From contig NZ_JAHCKL010000010.1 of the NCBI RefSeq assembly GCF_026125785.1, positions 1 through 64,000 on the forward strand: a stretch of DNA of 64,000 bases. Direction: 5' to 3'. Under the pieces are notes generated by a model, which did not search any database, was not told where the DNA came from, and worked only from the letters and a program-made list of their open reading frames with translations. Both the position numbers and the translations under genes were made by a program. The DNA comes from Hydrogenophaga sp. GTDB lineage: Bacteria; Pseudomonadota; Gammaproteobacteria; Burkholderiales; Burkholderiaceae_C. Below, piece by piece: positions 17,259-26,030 of this stretch (the stretch's first letter is position 1; every line of letters starts with the position of its first letter).

Positions 17259-18188
17259 TCAGCGCGCGCCCGAGCGCAGCCCCTGCGCCACCGTGGGATG
17301 GTGCAGGCGCAGGCGCAACTCGTCCTTCATGCGCTGGTTGCGCAGTCGACGCGACTCGCTCATGAAGCTCAGCAGCATCAGCGGCAACTGGTCGTTCGCC
17401 GACACGCGGTCCAGCCGTGGCGGACGCGGGAGGCCATAGAGGTCGGCGGCCAGGTCGAAGTAGTCGCCCATCTTCAACTCGGTGTCGTCCACCACATTGA
17501 TGTTGCGCTGCGGCCGCCCCCGCCAGAGCGCGAGCACACAGGCGCGCGCCAGATCATCTGCGTGGATGTGGTTGGTGTACACGTCGTCTTCCGGCCGCAG
17601 CACGGGTGTGCCGCGCTGCAGCCGTTCACGCGGCGTCCCCCCTGGGCGATCGGGCGCATAGATGCCCGGAATGCGCAGCACGCTGGTCCGCACGCCCAGC
17701 GCGCGGCCCAGCCAGTGCACCGATGCCTCGGCATCAACGCGGCGCCAGGCGCGTGGCGTGCGGGGCTGGGCGGGCATGGCCTCGCTCACCCATCGGCCCT
17801 GCGCATCCCCATACACACCGCTGGTGGACCCATACACCAGCGACAGCGGCGGGGAGCGCTGCGCCAACGCCCGCGTCAGGGCACGGGTGCGCGTGTCCAG
17901 CCGCCAGTCGGGCATGTCCCCCGAAGGCGGCGGCGCCAGGTGAAGCACGCGCGTGGCCAGGCCGGCCAGCCGGCGCAGGTCCGCGGGGTCGTCCAGGTTG
18001 CCCCGCAGCGGGGTGATGCCCTGCTCGCGCAGCAGGGGTGCACGCTCGGGGCTGGAGGTCAGGGCCAGCACGCGCACGCGCTGCGGCTGGCCCAGCACAC
18101 GGGCCGCGCGAAGACCCACGTCGCCGCAGCCGATGATAAGAACCCGTTCACGCCGGAAGCGTGCGGGCAAGGCGCCAGTGAGGCTCAT
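17259..18188 (-). CDS. NAD(P)-binding epimerase-like protein (extended SDR, YeeZ type)
   Basis: A 309-residue protein. VLIIGCGDVGLRAARVL near residue 16 is the nucleotide-binding GxGxxG. SLVYGSTSGVYGDAQG near 118 corresponds to the Ser/Tyr active-site region of extended SDRs, and VYTNHIHADDLARACVLAL near 206 is the family's typical C-terminal segment. The classical YxxxK pair is not evident, so a catalytic role is uncertain. The ATG at 18188 begins just before the Rossmann strand. It is divergent from the reductase gene at 18260, with 71 bases between. Confidence 0.82.
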   Translation of the reverse strand: MSLTGALPARFRRERVLIIGCGDVGLRAARVLGQPQRVRVLALTSSPERAPLLREQGITPLRGNLDDPADLRRLAGLATRVLHLAPPPSGDMPDWRLDTRTRALTRALAQRSPPLSLVYGSTSGVYGDAQGRWVSEAMPAQPRTPRAWRRVDAEASVHWLGRALGVRTSVLRIPGIYAPDRPGGTPRERLQRGTPVLRPEDDVYTNHIHADDLARACVLALWRGRPQRNINVVDDTELKMGDYFDLAADLYGLPRPPRLDRVSANDQLPLMLLSFMSESRRLRNQRMKDELRLRLHHPTVAQGLRSGAR

Positions 18189-18259
18189 GCAATATCCGGA
18201 TTTGAGACAATGGCCGGTTGCTGCGCGCGCAGACCCGTACCCGTTAGAGATTTGCCAGT

Positions 18260-19294
18260 ATGACATTCACGATCACCGTCCAGCCCAGTGGGCGCACTTT
18301 CACTGCCGAGCCGCAGGAGGCCATGCTGGCCGCGGGTATACGCCAGGGCATTGGCCTGCCCTATGGCTGCAAGGACGGCGCCTGCGGTTCCTGCAAATGC
18401 AGGTTGCTCGAAGGCAGCGTGGTGCACGGCCCGCACCAGGCCAAGGCGCTGAGTCCGGAAGAGGAGGCGGCGGGCTTTGTGCTCACCTGCTGCGGCGTGG
18501 CCCAGACGGACGTGGTGCTGGAGTCGCGCCAGGTGACGGAGGCCGGCGCCTTTCCCATCAAGAAGATGCCGGTTCGCGTGGCCTCGATGGAGCGCGCCTC
18601 GCACGATGTGATCGTGCTGCGCCTGCAACTGCCGGCCGCCGACCGCTTCCAGTACCACGCGGGCCAGTACGTCGAATTCCTGCTGCGCGACGGCGACCGC
18701 CGCAGCTATTCCATGGCCAATGCGCCGCACACGCAGGCCGAGCAGCCGGGCCTGGAACTGCATCTGCGCCACATGCCCGGTGGCAAGTTCACCGACCACG
18801 TGTTCGGCGCCATGAAGGAAAAGGACATCCTGCGCATCGAAGGCCCTTACGGCAGCTTCTTCCTGCGCGAGGACAGCAACAAACCCATCGTGCTGCTGGC
18901 CTCGGGCACCGGCTTCGCGCCGATCAAGGCGATCGTGGAGCACATGCAGCACAAGGGCATCACGCGGCCCGCCACGCTGTACTGGGGTGGTCGCCGCCCG
19001 GCCGACCTCTACCAGAGCGCCTGGATCGAGGCCCGCCTGGCCGAGATGCCGAACCTGCGCTATGTGCCGGTGGTCTCCGACGCATTGCCCGAGGACGCCT
19101 GGACCGGCCGCACCGGCTTCGTGCACATGGCCGTGCTGCAGGACTTCCCTGACCTGTCTGGCCATGAGGTGTATGCCTGCGGAGCCCCCATCGTGGTGGA
19201 GTCGGCCAGGCGCGACTACGTCGAGAAGGCCGGTCTGCCGGAAGAGGCCTTCTTCGCGGATTCCTTCACGAGCGCCGCCGACAAGGCGGCCTGA
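18260..19294 (+). CDS. 2Fe-2S ferredoxin / flavodoxin-reductase fusion protein (CDP-6-deoxyglucoseen reductase-like)
   Basis: A 344-residue electron-transfer protein. Residues 1-90 are a plant-type ferredoxin with C37, C42, C45 and C77 or C78 as cluster ligands (YGCKDGACGSCKC; LTCCG). Residues 100-200 bind FAD (RRSYSMANAP), and residues 210-335 bind NAD(P)H (VLLASGTGFAPIKA; VYACGAPIVVESAR). It passes electrons from NAD(P)H through FAD to the iron-sulfur cluster and on to an oxygenase or other acceptor. The name CDP-6-deoxyglucoseen reductase is the usual annotation, but no sugar genes are nearby, so the partner is unknown. Confidence 0.9.
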   Translation: MTFTITVQPSGRTFTAEPQEAMLAAGIRQGIGLPYGCKDGACGSCKCRLLEGSVVHGPHQAKALSPEEEAAGFVLTCCGVAQTDVVLESRQVTEAGAFPIKKMPVRVASMERASHDVIVLRLQLPAADRFQYHAGQYVEFLLRDGDRRSYSMANAPHTQAEQPGLELHLRHMPGGKFTDHVFGAMKEKDILRIEGPYGSFFLREDSNKPIVLLASGTGFAPIKAIVEHMQHKGITRPATLYWGGRRPADLYQSAWIEARLAEMPNLRYVPVVSDALPEDAWTGRTGFVHMAVLQDFPDLSGHEVYACGAPIVVESARRDYVEKAGLPEEAFFADSFTSAADKAA

Positions 19295-19326
19295 TCTTTC
19301 CCGCCAGCCCATCAGGAGACACCACC

Positions 19327-20304
19327 ATGAGCAGCCGCCGCCACGTGATCCAGGCCCTCGCCGCCACCGCCACCAGTCTTGCCGTGCCCGGCCTGACCTG
19401 GGCGCAGGCCAACCCCACACGCATCGTCGTGCCTTTCGCCCCCGGCGGACCGATCGACGTGACTGCCCGCATCCTGGCGGAAGCCGTCAAGGGCACGCTG
19501 GGCACGGTGATTGTGGAGAACCGGCCCGGTGCCGGCGGCAACATCGGCGTGAGCGCCGTGGCCAAAGCCCCCGCCGACGGCCTGACGCTGGGCATCGCCA
19601 CCACCGCCTCGCACGGCATCAACCCCTGGCTGTTCAAGCAACTGCCCTACGACCCGGCCAGGGACTTCGCCGCCATCACGCAGATGCTGCGTGTGCCCAA
19701 TGTGCTGGTGATGAACGCCGACACCGCCAGCCGCCTGAAGATCCAGACCGTGGCGGACCTGATCGCCTACGGCAAGGCCAACCCCGGCAAGCTCAACTAC
19801 GGCTCCGGTGGCAACGGCAGCGCCGGCCACCTGGCTGGCGAACTGTTCAAGAACCAGGCCGGCATCTTCGCGGTGCACATCCCCTACAACGGCGGCAACC
19901 CGGCGCAGTTGGGGCTGCTTTCGGGGCAGGTCGATTTCAACTTCGACAACCTCGCCACCGCCGCGGCCAACATCCGCTCGGGCAAACTCAAGGCGCTGGC
20001 CATGACCACGCAACAGCGCAGCAGCGTGATGCCTGATGTCCCCACCGTCGCCGCCACACTGCCGGGCTTCGACATCGACACCTGGTGGGGGCTGATCGCG
20101 CCAGCGGGCACGCCGGCCGAGACCGTGCGCAAGCTCAATACGGCCTTCAACGCAGCACTGAACTCGCCCGAGGTGAAGACCCGCTTCGCCCAGTTGCTGG
20201 CCGAGCCCGCACCCAGCACGCCCGAGCAGTTCGACGACTTCATGAAGCGCGAGCGTGCGAAGTACGAGCGCATGGTCAAGCTGTCGGGCGCGCAGGTGGA
20301 CTGA
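19327..20304 (+). CDS. Bug-family (tripartite tricarboxylate transporter) substrate-binding protein
   Basis: A 325-residue periplasmic protein with a signal peptide of about 26 residues (VIQALAATATSLAVPGLTWA). IVVPFAPGGPIDVTARIL and VENRPGAGGNIG are the two N-terminal Bug signatures, and the IPYNGGNPAQ segment follows near 180. The family binds small carboxylates or related compounds. The membrane partners TctA and TctB are not in the window. It follows the 2Fe-2S reductase after 32 bases and has a good AGGAG site, so the two may be cotranscribed. A bidirectional terminator follows. Confidence 0.93.
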   Translation: MSSRRHVIQALAATATSLAVPGLTWAQANPTRIVVPFAPGGPIDVTARILAEAVKGTLGTVIVENRPGAGGNIGVSAVAKAPADGLTLGIATTASHGINPWLFKQLPYDPARDFAAITQMLRVPNVLVMNADTASRLKIQTVADLIAYGKANPGKLNYGSGGNGSAGHLAGELFKNQAGIFAVHIPYNGGNPAQLGLLSGQVDFNFDNLATAAANIRSGKLKALAMTTQQRSSVMPDVPTVAATLPGFDIDTWWGLIAPAGTPAETVRKLNTAFNAALNSPEVKTRFAQLLAEPAPSTPEQFDDFMKRERAKYERMVKLSGAQVD

Positions 20305-20320
20305 TTCCCCGAACAAAAAA

Positions 20321-20340
20321 CCCCGCGCAGGCGGGGTTTG
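20321..20340. terminator. Bidirectional terminator between Bug and TRAP genes
   Basis: CCCCGC, loop GCAG, GCGGGG, preceded by six A and followed by TTT. It serves the convergent genes ending at 20304 (plus) and 20359 (minus). Confidence 0.85.
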
Positions 20341-20358
20341 GGGTGATCGCGGCTCAGT

Positions 20359-21396
20359 TCACTTGCGGGCGGCCACGGCCTTCTCGGCCTTGGTCACGAG
20401 GTCGGCACCGATCTGCTTCTTCCACTTCTCATAGACCGGGCGCGTCACCTTGACGAACTCGGCGCGCTGCTCGGGCGTCAGTTCGGTGACGGTCACGCCC
20501 ATGTCGGTGAGCTGCTTGACCAGCGGCTTGCCAGGTTCGACCAGACCCTTGCGCGCCAGCGCCTTGCCCTCCTTGCCGGCCTCGATGGCGGCCTGCTTGA
20601 CAATGGCGCGGTCGGCCTCGCTCCAGCTCGCCCACACGTCCTTGTTGACGACGAAGATCAGCGGATCGGCGACGTAGCCCCACAGGGTGAGGTGCTTCTG
20701 CTCCACCGAAGGCAGCTTGGCCGCGAGGAACACCGACAGCGGGTTCTCCTGGCCGTCCACGGCACGGCTGGCCATGGCGGGCTGGGCATCGGCCCAGCTC
20801 ATCTGCGTGGGGTTGGCGCCCAGCGCGGTGAAGGTGTCGAGGAACAGCGGCGAGCCGACCACGCGGATCTTCAGGCCCTTGAGGTCGGCCGGTGACTTGA
20901 TGGCGTGCTTGGAGTTGGAGATCTCGCGGTAGCCGTTCTCACCCCATGCCAGCGGCACCGCGCCCGCGCGCTCGATGTCCTTGAAGAGCTGGGCACCCAC
21001 CTCACCCGAGGTCAGCGCATCGATGGCGGCGAAGTCGGGCATCAGGAAGGGCATGGAGAACAGGTTGAGCTGGCGCACCTGCGGCGACCAGTTGATGGTC
21101 GAACCGACGGCGAGGTCGATCACGCCCTGGCGCAGGCCGCTGAACTCGCGCGTCTGGTCACCCTGTAGCAGCGACACGCCTGGATAGAGCTTGATGTTGA
21201 TGCGGCCCTGCGTGCGCTCGCGCACGAGGTTGGCCCAGATCTCGCCGCTCTTGCCCCATGGGAAGGCGGTGCCCAGCACCAGCGACATGCGGTACTCGGC
21301 CTTGTAGGGCTGCTGCTGGGCCAGGGCGGTGCCTGTTCCCAATGCCAGCGTGGCGGCCGTGACGGCCAGGGTGGTGAGGAAGGAACGCAGTTTCAT
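20359..21396 (-). CDS. TRAP transporter substrate-binding protein (DctP family)
   Basis: A 345-residue periplasmic protein with a signal peptide ending TALAQ near residue 26. The DctP family pattern is clear: YRMSLVLGTAFPWGKSGEIW near the mature start and ADLKGLKIRVVGSPLFLDTF with the conserved Arg that binds a carboxylate. The C-terminal helices carry KWKKQIGADLV. It captures an acidic solute for the DctQM permease encoded upstream on the same strand. An AGGAGA site precedes the ATG at 21396. It is the last gene of the QMP operon, 44 bases after DctM. Confidence 0.93.
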   Translation of the reverse strand: MKLRSFLTTLAVTAATLALGTGTALAQQQPYKAEYRMSLVLGTAFPWGKSGEIWANLVRERTQGRINIKLYPGVSLLQGDQTREFSGLRQGVIDLAVGSTINWSPQVRQLNLFSMPFLMPDFAAIDALTSGEVGAQLFKDIERAGAVPLAWGENGYREISNSKHAIKSPADLKGLKIRVVGSPLFLDTFTALGANPTQMSWADAQPAMASRAVDGQENPLSVFLAAKLPSVEQKHLTLWGYVADPLIFVVNKDVWASWSEADRAIVKQAAIEAGKEGKALARKGLVEPGKPLVKQLTDMGVTVTELTPEQRAEFVKVTRPVYEKWKKQIGADLVTKAEKAVAARK

Positions 21397-21440
21397 CTCG
21401 TGTCTCCTTGGTTGAAAAATGACGAGGCCGCTCGCGCGCC

Positions 21441-22739
21441 TCAGTAGCCCAGCCGGGTGGGAAGCCACAGCGCAAGCTGCGGGAAGGCCACCACCAGAAT
21501 GGTCACGCACAGCATGGCGACGACCATCCAGCCGACCCAGCGAACAGTGTCTTCAATGCGCACCTTCGCAATGCGGCAGGACACCATCAGATTGACCGCC
21601 AGCGGCGGCGTGAACTGACCCAGGGCGACCATCATGGTAAGGACCACGCCGAACCACACCATGTCCCACTGAAAGTGCTGTGCGATGGGCATGAGCAGCG
21701 GCACGAAGATCAGGAAGATGGAGATGCCGTCGAGGAACATGCCCGCGAACGTGAGGAGCAGGATGATGAGCAGCATCACGCCGATCTCGCCCAGCCCCGA
21801 GTGCACGATGGCCTGGGTGATGGGATCGATGACGCCCAGTGTGGACAGCGAGAAGGCAAAGATACCTGCCAGGGAGACGACAATGAGAATCACGGCGGAG
21901 AGTTCTCCCGCCTCGCGAAAGATGTCGAAGAGGTCACGCACGCGGATCGTGCGGTGGACCACCATGCCAATGAACAAGCCATAGAACACAGCCACCACCG
22001 CGGCTTCGGTCGGCGTGAACCAGCCCATGCGCATGCCTCCGAGAATGAGCACGGGAGCGGCCAAGCCCCAGGAGGCCTCGCGCAGGCTGGACCAGAACGG
22101 CGGGCGTTCGAGCTCACCCTCGCGCTGGCCCATGCCGTGGCGACGCGCAAGCCAGACCGCCGGCACCACCAGGGCCAGGCCAACGAGCAGGCCCGGCACC
22201 ATGCCTGCGGCAAACAGCGCCGGCACCGGCGCGCCCGGCACCAGCACCGAGTAGACGATGAACGCCACCGAGGGAGGAATGAGGATGTCGGTGGCGGCGG
22301 CCGCGCCCACCACGCTGGCGGAGTAGGCATCGGGGTAGCCGGCACGCTTCATGGCGGCAATCATCACGGCGCCCACGGCGGCAGCCGTGGCGGGCCCAGA
22401 GCCCGAGATGCCCCCCAGGAACATGGCCACCACGATGGCCACCAACGGCAGCATGCCGGGGCCGTGGCCCACGATGGACATGGCAAAGCGCACCAGACGC
22501 GAGGCCACGCCCGAGCGGTCGAAGATGGAGCCCACCAGCACGAACATCGGGATCGCCAGCAGCGGGTACTTGCCCAGGCCGGCGTAGAAGTTCTGCGGCA
22601 CCGCGAGCAAACCGAACCATTGCGCGCTGTGATCGGCCAGGGCAATGGCGGCGGCCCCGGCCAGCCCGAGCGAGGCGGCGATGGGCACGCCCGCGAACAT
22701 CGCGAGCAGGAAGATGAGGAACAGCAGCGCCGCGATCAT
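21441..22739 (-). CDS. TRAP transporter large permease (DctM family)
   Basis: A 432-residue inner-membrane protein with about 12 hydrophobic segments beginning MIAALLFLIFLLAMFAGVPI. The family motifs FLGGISGSGPATAAAVGAVM and PPSVAFIVYSVLV (substrate/ion pathway) are present, as is TFAGMFLDGISIFLIFVPLL. It should use the sodium gradient to import the solute delivered by the SBP. Its ATG overlaps the DctQ stop by four bases. Confidence 0.95.
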   Translation of the reverse strand: MIAALLFLIFLLAMFAGVPIAASLGLAGAAAIALADHSAQWFGLLAVPQNFYAGLGKYPLLAIPMFVLVGSIFDRSGVASRLVRFAMSIVGHGPGMLPLVAIVVAMFLGGISGSGPATAAAVGAVMIAAMKRAGYPDAYSASVVGAAAATDILIPPSVAFIVYSVLVPGAPVPALFAAGMVPGLLVGLALVVPAVWLARRHGMGQREGELERPPFWSSLREASWGLAAPVLILGGMRMGWFTPTEAAVVAVFYGLFIGMVVHRTIRVRDLFDIFREAGELSAVILIVVSLAGIFAFSLSTLGVIDPITQAIVHSGLGEIGVMLLIILLLTFAGMFLDGISIFLIFVPLLMPIAQHFQWDMVWFGVVLTMMVALGQFTPPLAVNLMVSCRIAKVRIEDTVRWVGWMVVAMLCVTILVVAFPQLALWLPTRLGY

Positions 22740-23287
22740 GGCTGGGGACCCGCCTTGCGCAGACGGTTGAAGCGCCCCAGGGCACGCAACGCGATGGCCA
22801 GCGACAACACCGGCAGCCAGACCGAGTACCACCACTGCGGCAGCCCCAGCCCGGGAGAGATTTCCTCATAGACGTAGTGGTCCCAGACCATGCGCACACT
22901 CAGCCCCGCCATCAGCAGGAACAGCAGGGCCATGGCCAGCGCGCCCCAGAGTGCCAGCAGGTGGCGCCGGCGCGGCGAACCGGCGTCGGCGATGAACTCG
23001 ATGCGGATATGGCGGTGCCGTGCCACGGCGGCCGAACTGGCCACCAGGGTGAGCACGATCATGAGGAAGACGGAAAACTCCTCCGTCCAGGCGAAGGACT
23101 GGTCGGTGAAGTAGCGCACGATGACGTTGGCGAACGTGATCAGCGCCAGCAGTGCCATCGAGATGACGGTGAGCCAGTCCTCGATGCGCAGGGGCACCCG
23201 GGTGTTTTCGTCGCTGGCGGGCGCTTCGGGAGCGGCTGGGCCGGCTTCGACGCGGCCATCGGGAGTGAGGTCGGATGGAGAAGACAT
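22736..23287 (-). CDS. TRAP transporter small permease (DctQ family)
   Basis: A 183-residue membrane protein with four predicted helices: near 42 (LTVISMALLALITFANVIVRY), 72 (FSVFLMIVLTLVASSAAV), 113 and 150. SFAWTEEFSVFLMI is the usual DctQ helix-2 region. About 35 residues of polar N-terminal tail precede the first helix. I place the start at the ATG at 23287; no good ribosome site supports it, and an ATG 13 codons upstream remains possible. The gene opens the QMP operon. Confidence 0.88.
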   Translation of the reverse strand: MSSPSDLTPDGRVEAGPAAPEAPASDENTRVPLRIEDWLTVISMALLALITFANVIVRYFTDQSFAWTEEFSVFLMIVLTLVASSAAVARHRHIRIEFIADAGSPRRRHLLALWGALAMALLFLLMAGLSVRMVWDHYVYEEISPGLGLPQWWYSVWLPVLSLAIALRALGRFNRLRKAGPQP

Positions 23288-23383
23288 GGGAGCTGGGAGC
23301 GGCGGCCCGTGGGGCCTGGGCTGCAACGGGGCGGCCCAGGATCATAGACGCATCCGCCCAGCGCCCCTGTCCTGTGGGCGCCA

Positions 23384-23400
23384 CCCGCCGCGAGGGCGGG
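23384..23400. terminator. Hairpin after the Do-type protease gene
   Basis: CCCGCC, loop GCGAG, GGCGGG: a 6-base-pair GC stem 13 bases beyond the minus-strand protease stop and 97 bases upstream of the TRAP operon. There is no T run on the minus strand. Confidence 0.35.
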
Positions 23401-23412
23401 CTTTCGGGGTTC

Positions 23413-24900
23413 TCAGCCCAGGCGCACCGGCACGAAGATCTGGTCGCCGTCGCGCTGGATCAGCAGCGCCAGCGACTTGCGCGAACCATCGAGCAACGCC
23501 CGCACCTGCTCCACGTTCTGCACCGACTCGCCGTTCACCGCCAGCAGCACATCGCCTGGCTGTACGCCCGCCAGCGCGGCCGGGCCCTGGGCGTCTTCCA
23601 CCAGCAGCCCGCCGCTCACGCCCGCCTCGCGCCGCTCCTGCGGCGCCAGCGGCCGCAGCGCGAGGCCCAGGCGGCCCTGGTCGGCCGGGTTGTCCGCGCG
23701 CGCGGTCTTCACGCCGGTGTCGGCCGCATCGCCCAGGCGCGCATTCAGGGCGAGATCCTTGCCGTCACGCCAGACATTGAGCCGCACCTGTTCGCCGGGT
23801 TTGGCCTGGCCGATGAGCGTCGGCAGATCGCCGGAGCCCACGATGGCCTGGCCGTTGACCTGGCGGACCACGTCGCCCACCTTCAGGCCAGCCTTGTCCG
23901 CGGGCCCACCGGGCTCCACGCTGCTGACCAGCGCGCCCTCGGGCCTGTCGAGGCGGAAGGACTCGGCCAGCGTCTGGTTGATCTCCTGGACCGCCACGCC
24001 CAGGCGGGCATGGCTCACCTTGCCGTGCGCCACGATCTCGTCCTTGACCTTGAGCACGGTCTCCATCGGGATGGCAAACGACAGGCCCTGGTAGCCTCCG
24101 GTGCGGCTGTAGATCTGCGAGTTGATGCCGACGACCTCGCCACGCGAGTTGAACAACGGCCCTCCGGAATTGCCTGGATTGACCGCCACGTCGGTCTGGA
24201 TGAAGGGCACCATGCTGTCGTCCGGCAGCGAACGGCCCTTGGCACTCACCACACCCGCGGTCACGCTGTTCTCGAAGCCGAAAGGCGAGCCGATGGCCAG
24301 CACCCATTCCCCCACCTTCAAATCACGCGTGCTGCCCAGCGGCACGACGGGCAGGTCCTTGGCCTCGATCTTGAGCACGGCCACATCGGTCTTGGGGTCG
24401 CTGCCCAGCACCTTGGCGACGAACTCGCGCCGGTCGGTCAGCTTGACGGTCACGCGCTGCGCGTTGTGCACCACGTGGGCGTTCGTGAGGATCAAGCCAT
24501 CGGCACTGACGATGAAACCCGACCCCTGGCCACGCTCCGGCACCTCGCGCCCGGCGCCATTGCCCTGACCACCCGGCATCTGGAAGCGCTTGAAGAACTC
24601 GAAGAACGGGTCATTGGGGTCGACCCCTGGCGGCAGGCGGCCGGCATCGGCGCGCTGCTCGCCCTGCGCGGGCGTCTTGCCGACCACGCTGATGTTGACC
24701 ACGGCGGCGCCATGGCGCTGCGCGATCTGCGAGAAGTCCGGCATGGCGACGGTGGGCACGGCCGCCTGCTGCACGGCGGCCACCGGCGCGGCGGCACTGG
24801 CATGCCGGCCCGTGGCCAGACCGACGCTGGCGCCACCCACAATGCCCGCTGCGGCCAGGGAGAGCACCAGACGCGTCGCGGTGAGAGACAAGGTTTTCAT
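23413..24900 (-). CDS. Do-family periplasmic serine protease (DegP/MucD-like)
   Basis: A 495-residue protein with a signal peptide of about 36 residues. The trypsin-like domain has the triad H142 (LTNAHVV), D172 (KTDVAVLKI) and S245 (GNSGGPLF). Two PDZ domains follow, at roughly 290-380 (GALVSSVEPGGPADKAGL) and 405-490 (GLLVEDAQGPAALAGVQPGD). Such proteases and chaperones remove misfolded envelope proteins. The start is the ATG at 24900, with GGAGCTC upstream. No regulator of the MucD/RseP type is adjacent. It is followed by the TRAP operon on the same strand after a hairpin and a 125-base gap. Confidence 0.95.
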   Translation of the reverse strand: MKTLSLTATRLVLSLAAAGIVGGASVGLATGRHASAAAPVAAVQQAAVPTVAMPDFSQIAQRHGAAVVNISVVGKTPAQGEQRADAGRLPPGVDPNDPFFEFFKRFQMPGGQGNGAGREVPERGQGSGFIVSADGLILTNAHVVHNAQRVTVKLTDRREFVAKVLGSDPKTDVAVLKIEAKDLPVVPLGSTRDLKVGEWVLAIGSPFGFENSVTAGVVSAKGRSLPDDSMVPFIQTDVAVNPGNSGGPLFNSRGEVVGINSQIYSRTGGYQGLSFAIPMETVLKVKDEIVAHGKVSHARLGVAVQEINQTLAESFRLDRPEGALVSSVEPGGPADKAGLKVGDVVRQVNGQAIVGSGDLPTLIGQAKPGEQVRLNVWRDGKDLALNARLGDAADTGVKTARADNPADQGRLGLALRPLAPQERREAGVSGGLLVEDAQGPAALAGVQPGDVLLAVNGESVQNVEQVRALLDGSRKSLALLIQRDGDQIFVPVRLG

Positions 24901-25011
24901 GAGAGCTCCTTGAGCAAGAACAGGTTGGACATGCCGCCACTGTGCGCCGCCAGAGTTAGAGGAGGCTTAGGAAGGGGGCTTCGTCCCGGTTCCGCGCCAA
25001 TGGATTTAAAA

Positions 25012-25022
25012 TGGACTGACCA
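25012..25022. promoter_or_regulatory. Operator-like motif TGGACTGACCA (1 of 8)
   Basis: It sits 15 bases before the ATG at 25038 inside the longer dyad AAATGG-ACTGA-CCATTT (25009-25025). One mismatch to TGGTNNGACCA. A TAAAAT box overlaps its left edge, so binding would block transcription. Confidence 0.5.
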
Positions 25023-25037
25023 TTTAAAGGATGAATC

Positions 25038-26021
25038 ATGAAAGCCATCGTCTGCCGCGAATTTGCCCCCGTTGACCAACTGGTCTACATCGACATGCCC
25101 CGCAGGCCGCTGGCCCCAGGTGAGGTTCGCATCGCCATCAAGGCCGCCGGCACCAACTTCCCGGACTCTCTCAAGGTCGAAGGCCTGCACCAGATCAAAC
25201 CCGAACTGCCCTGGGTGCCTGGCAGCGAATCCGCTGGCGTGGTGTCCGAGGTCGCGCCAGACGTCACGCAGTTCAAGGCAGGTGACCGCGTGATGGGCGT
25301 CTCCCGTGCGGACGGAGGTGGCTTCGCGCAGGAGATCGTGCTGCCCCAGGAACGCGTGTTCGCGCTCGCTCCCGCCATGAGCTTCGAGGCCGCCGCAGCC
25401 ACGCCGGTGGTCTACGGCACCACGCTGTACGCCCTCAAGCAGCGCGGCCAGCTCCAGCCCGGCGAAACCGTGCTCGTGCTCGGCGCCGCCGGCGGTGTGG
25501 GCCTGGCCACGGTGCACCTGGCCAAGGCCATGGGTGCGCGCGTGATCGCCGCCGCCAGCACGCCCGAGAAACGCGCGCTCACGCTGCAACATGGCGCGGA
25601 CCATGCCGTTGACTACACGCAACCGGACTGGCGCCTGCAAGTGAAGGAGCTGACCGGCGGCAAAGGAGCCGATGTGGTGTACGACCCGGTGGGTGGCGAT
25701 GCCTTCGACGAAGCGGTCCGCGCCATCGGCTGGGGCGGCCGCTACCTGGTGATCGGCTTCACCTCGGGACGCATCCCCACGCTCAAGATCAACATGCCCC
25801 TGGTCAAGGGCTACGACGTGATCGGTGTGCGCTACGACGTGTGGCGCGACGGCTGGTGGCACGAGGCGCGCCTGAATCTGGAACAGATCCTGCGCTGGTG
25901 CGCCGAGGGCAAATTCCAGCCGCTGGTTTCGGCCAGCTACCCGCTGGCCGACGCCGTCGCCGCGCTGCGCAGCATCACCAGCCGCCAGACCAGCGGCAAG
26001 GTGGTGCTGGTCAACGACTGA
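25038..26021 (+). CDS. NADPH:quinone oxidoreductase / MDR-family zinc-free reductase
   Basis: A 327-residue protein of the quinone-oxidoreductase branch of medium-chain dehydrogenases. The N-terminal catalytic domain has GTNFPDSLKVEG and PWVPGSESAGVV. The Rossmann domain begins VLVLGAAGGVGLATVHLAKA near 148 (family motif AAxGGVG). The Cys and His zinc ligands of alcohol dehydrogenases are missing, so it should reduce an enone, quinone or enoyl-CoA with NADPH. The ribosome site AAAGGA precedes the ATG. An operator-like dyad lies directly upstream, and the next gene converges nine bases away. Confidence 0.9.
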   Translation: MKAIVCREFAPVDQLVYIDMPRRPLAPGEVRIAIKAAGTNFPDSLKVEGLHQIKPELPWVPGSESAGVVSEVAPDVTQFKAGDRVMGVSRADGGGFAQEIVLPQERVFALAPAMSFEAAAATPVVYGTTLYALKQRGQLQPGETVLVLGAAGGVGLATVHLAKAMGARVIAAASTPEKRALTLQHGADHAVDYTQPDWRLQVKELTGGKGADVVYDPVGGDAFDEAVRAIGWGGRYLVIGFTSGRIPTLKINMPLVKGYDVIGVRYDVWRDGWWHEARLNLEQILRWCAEGKFQPLVSASYPLADAVAALRSITSRQTSGKVVLVND

Positions 26022-26030
26022 GAGGCCGGC

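Noticed and set aside
25038-26021. Zinc alcohol dehydrogenase
   Set aside because: The zinc-binding Cys/His set is missing and the AAGGVG loop is that of quinone oxidoreductases.
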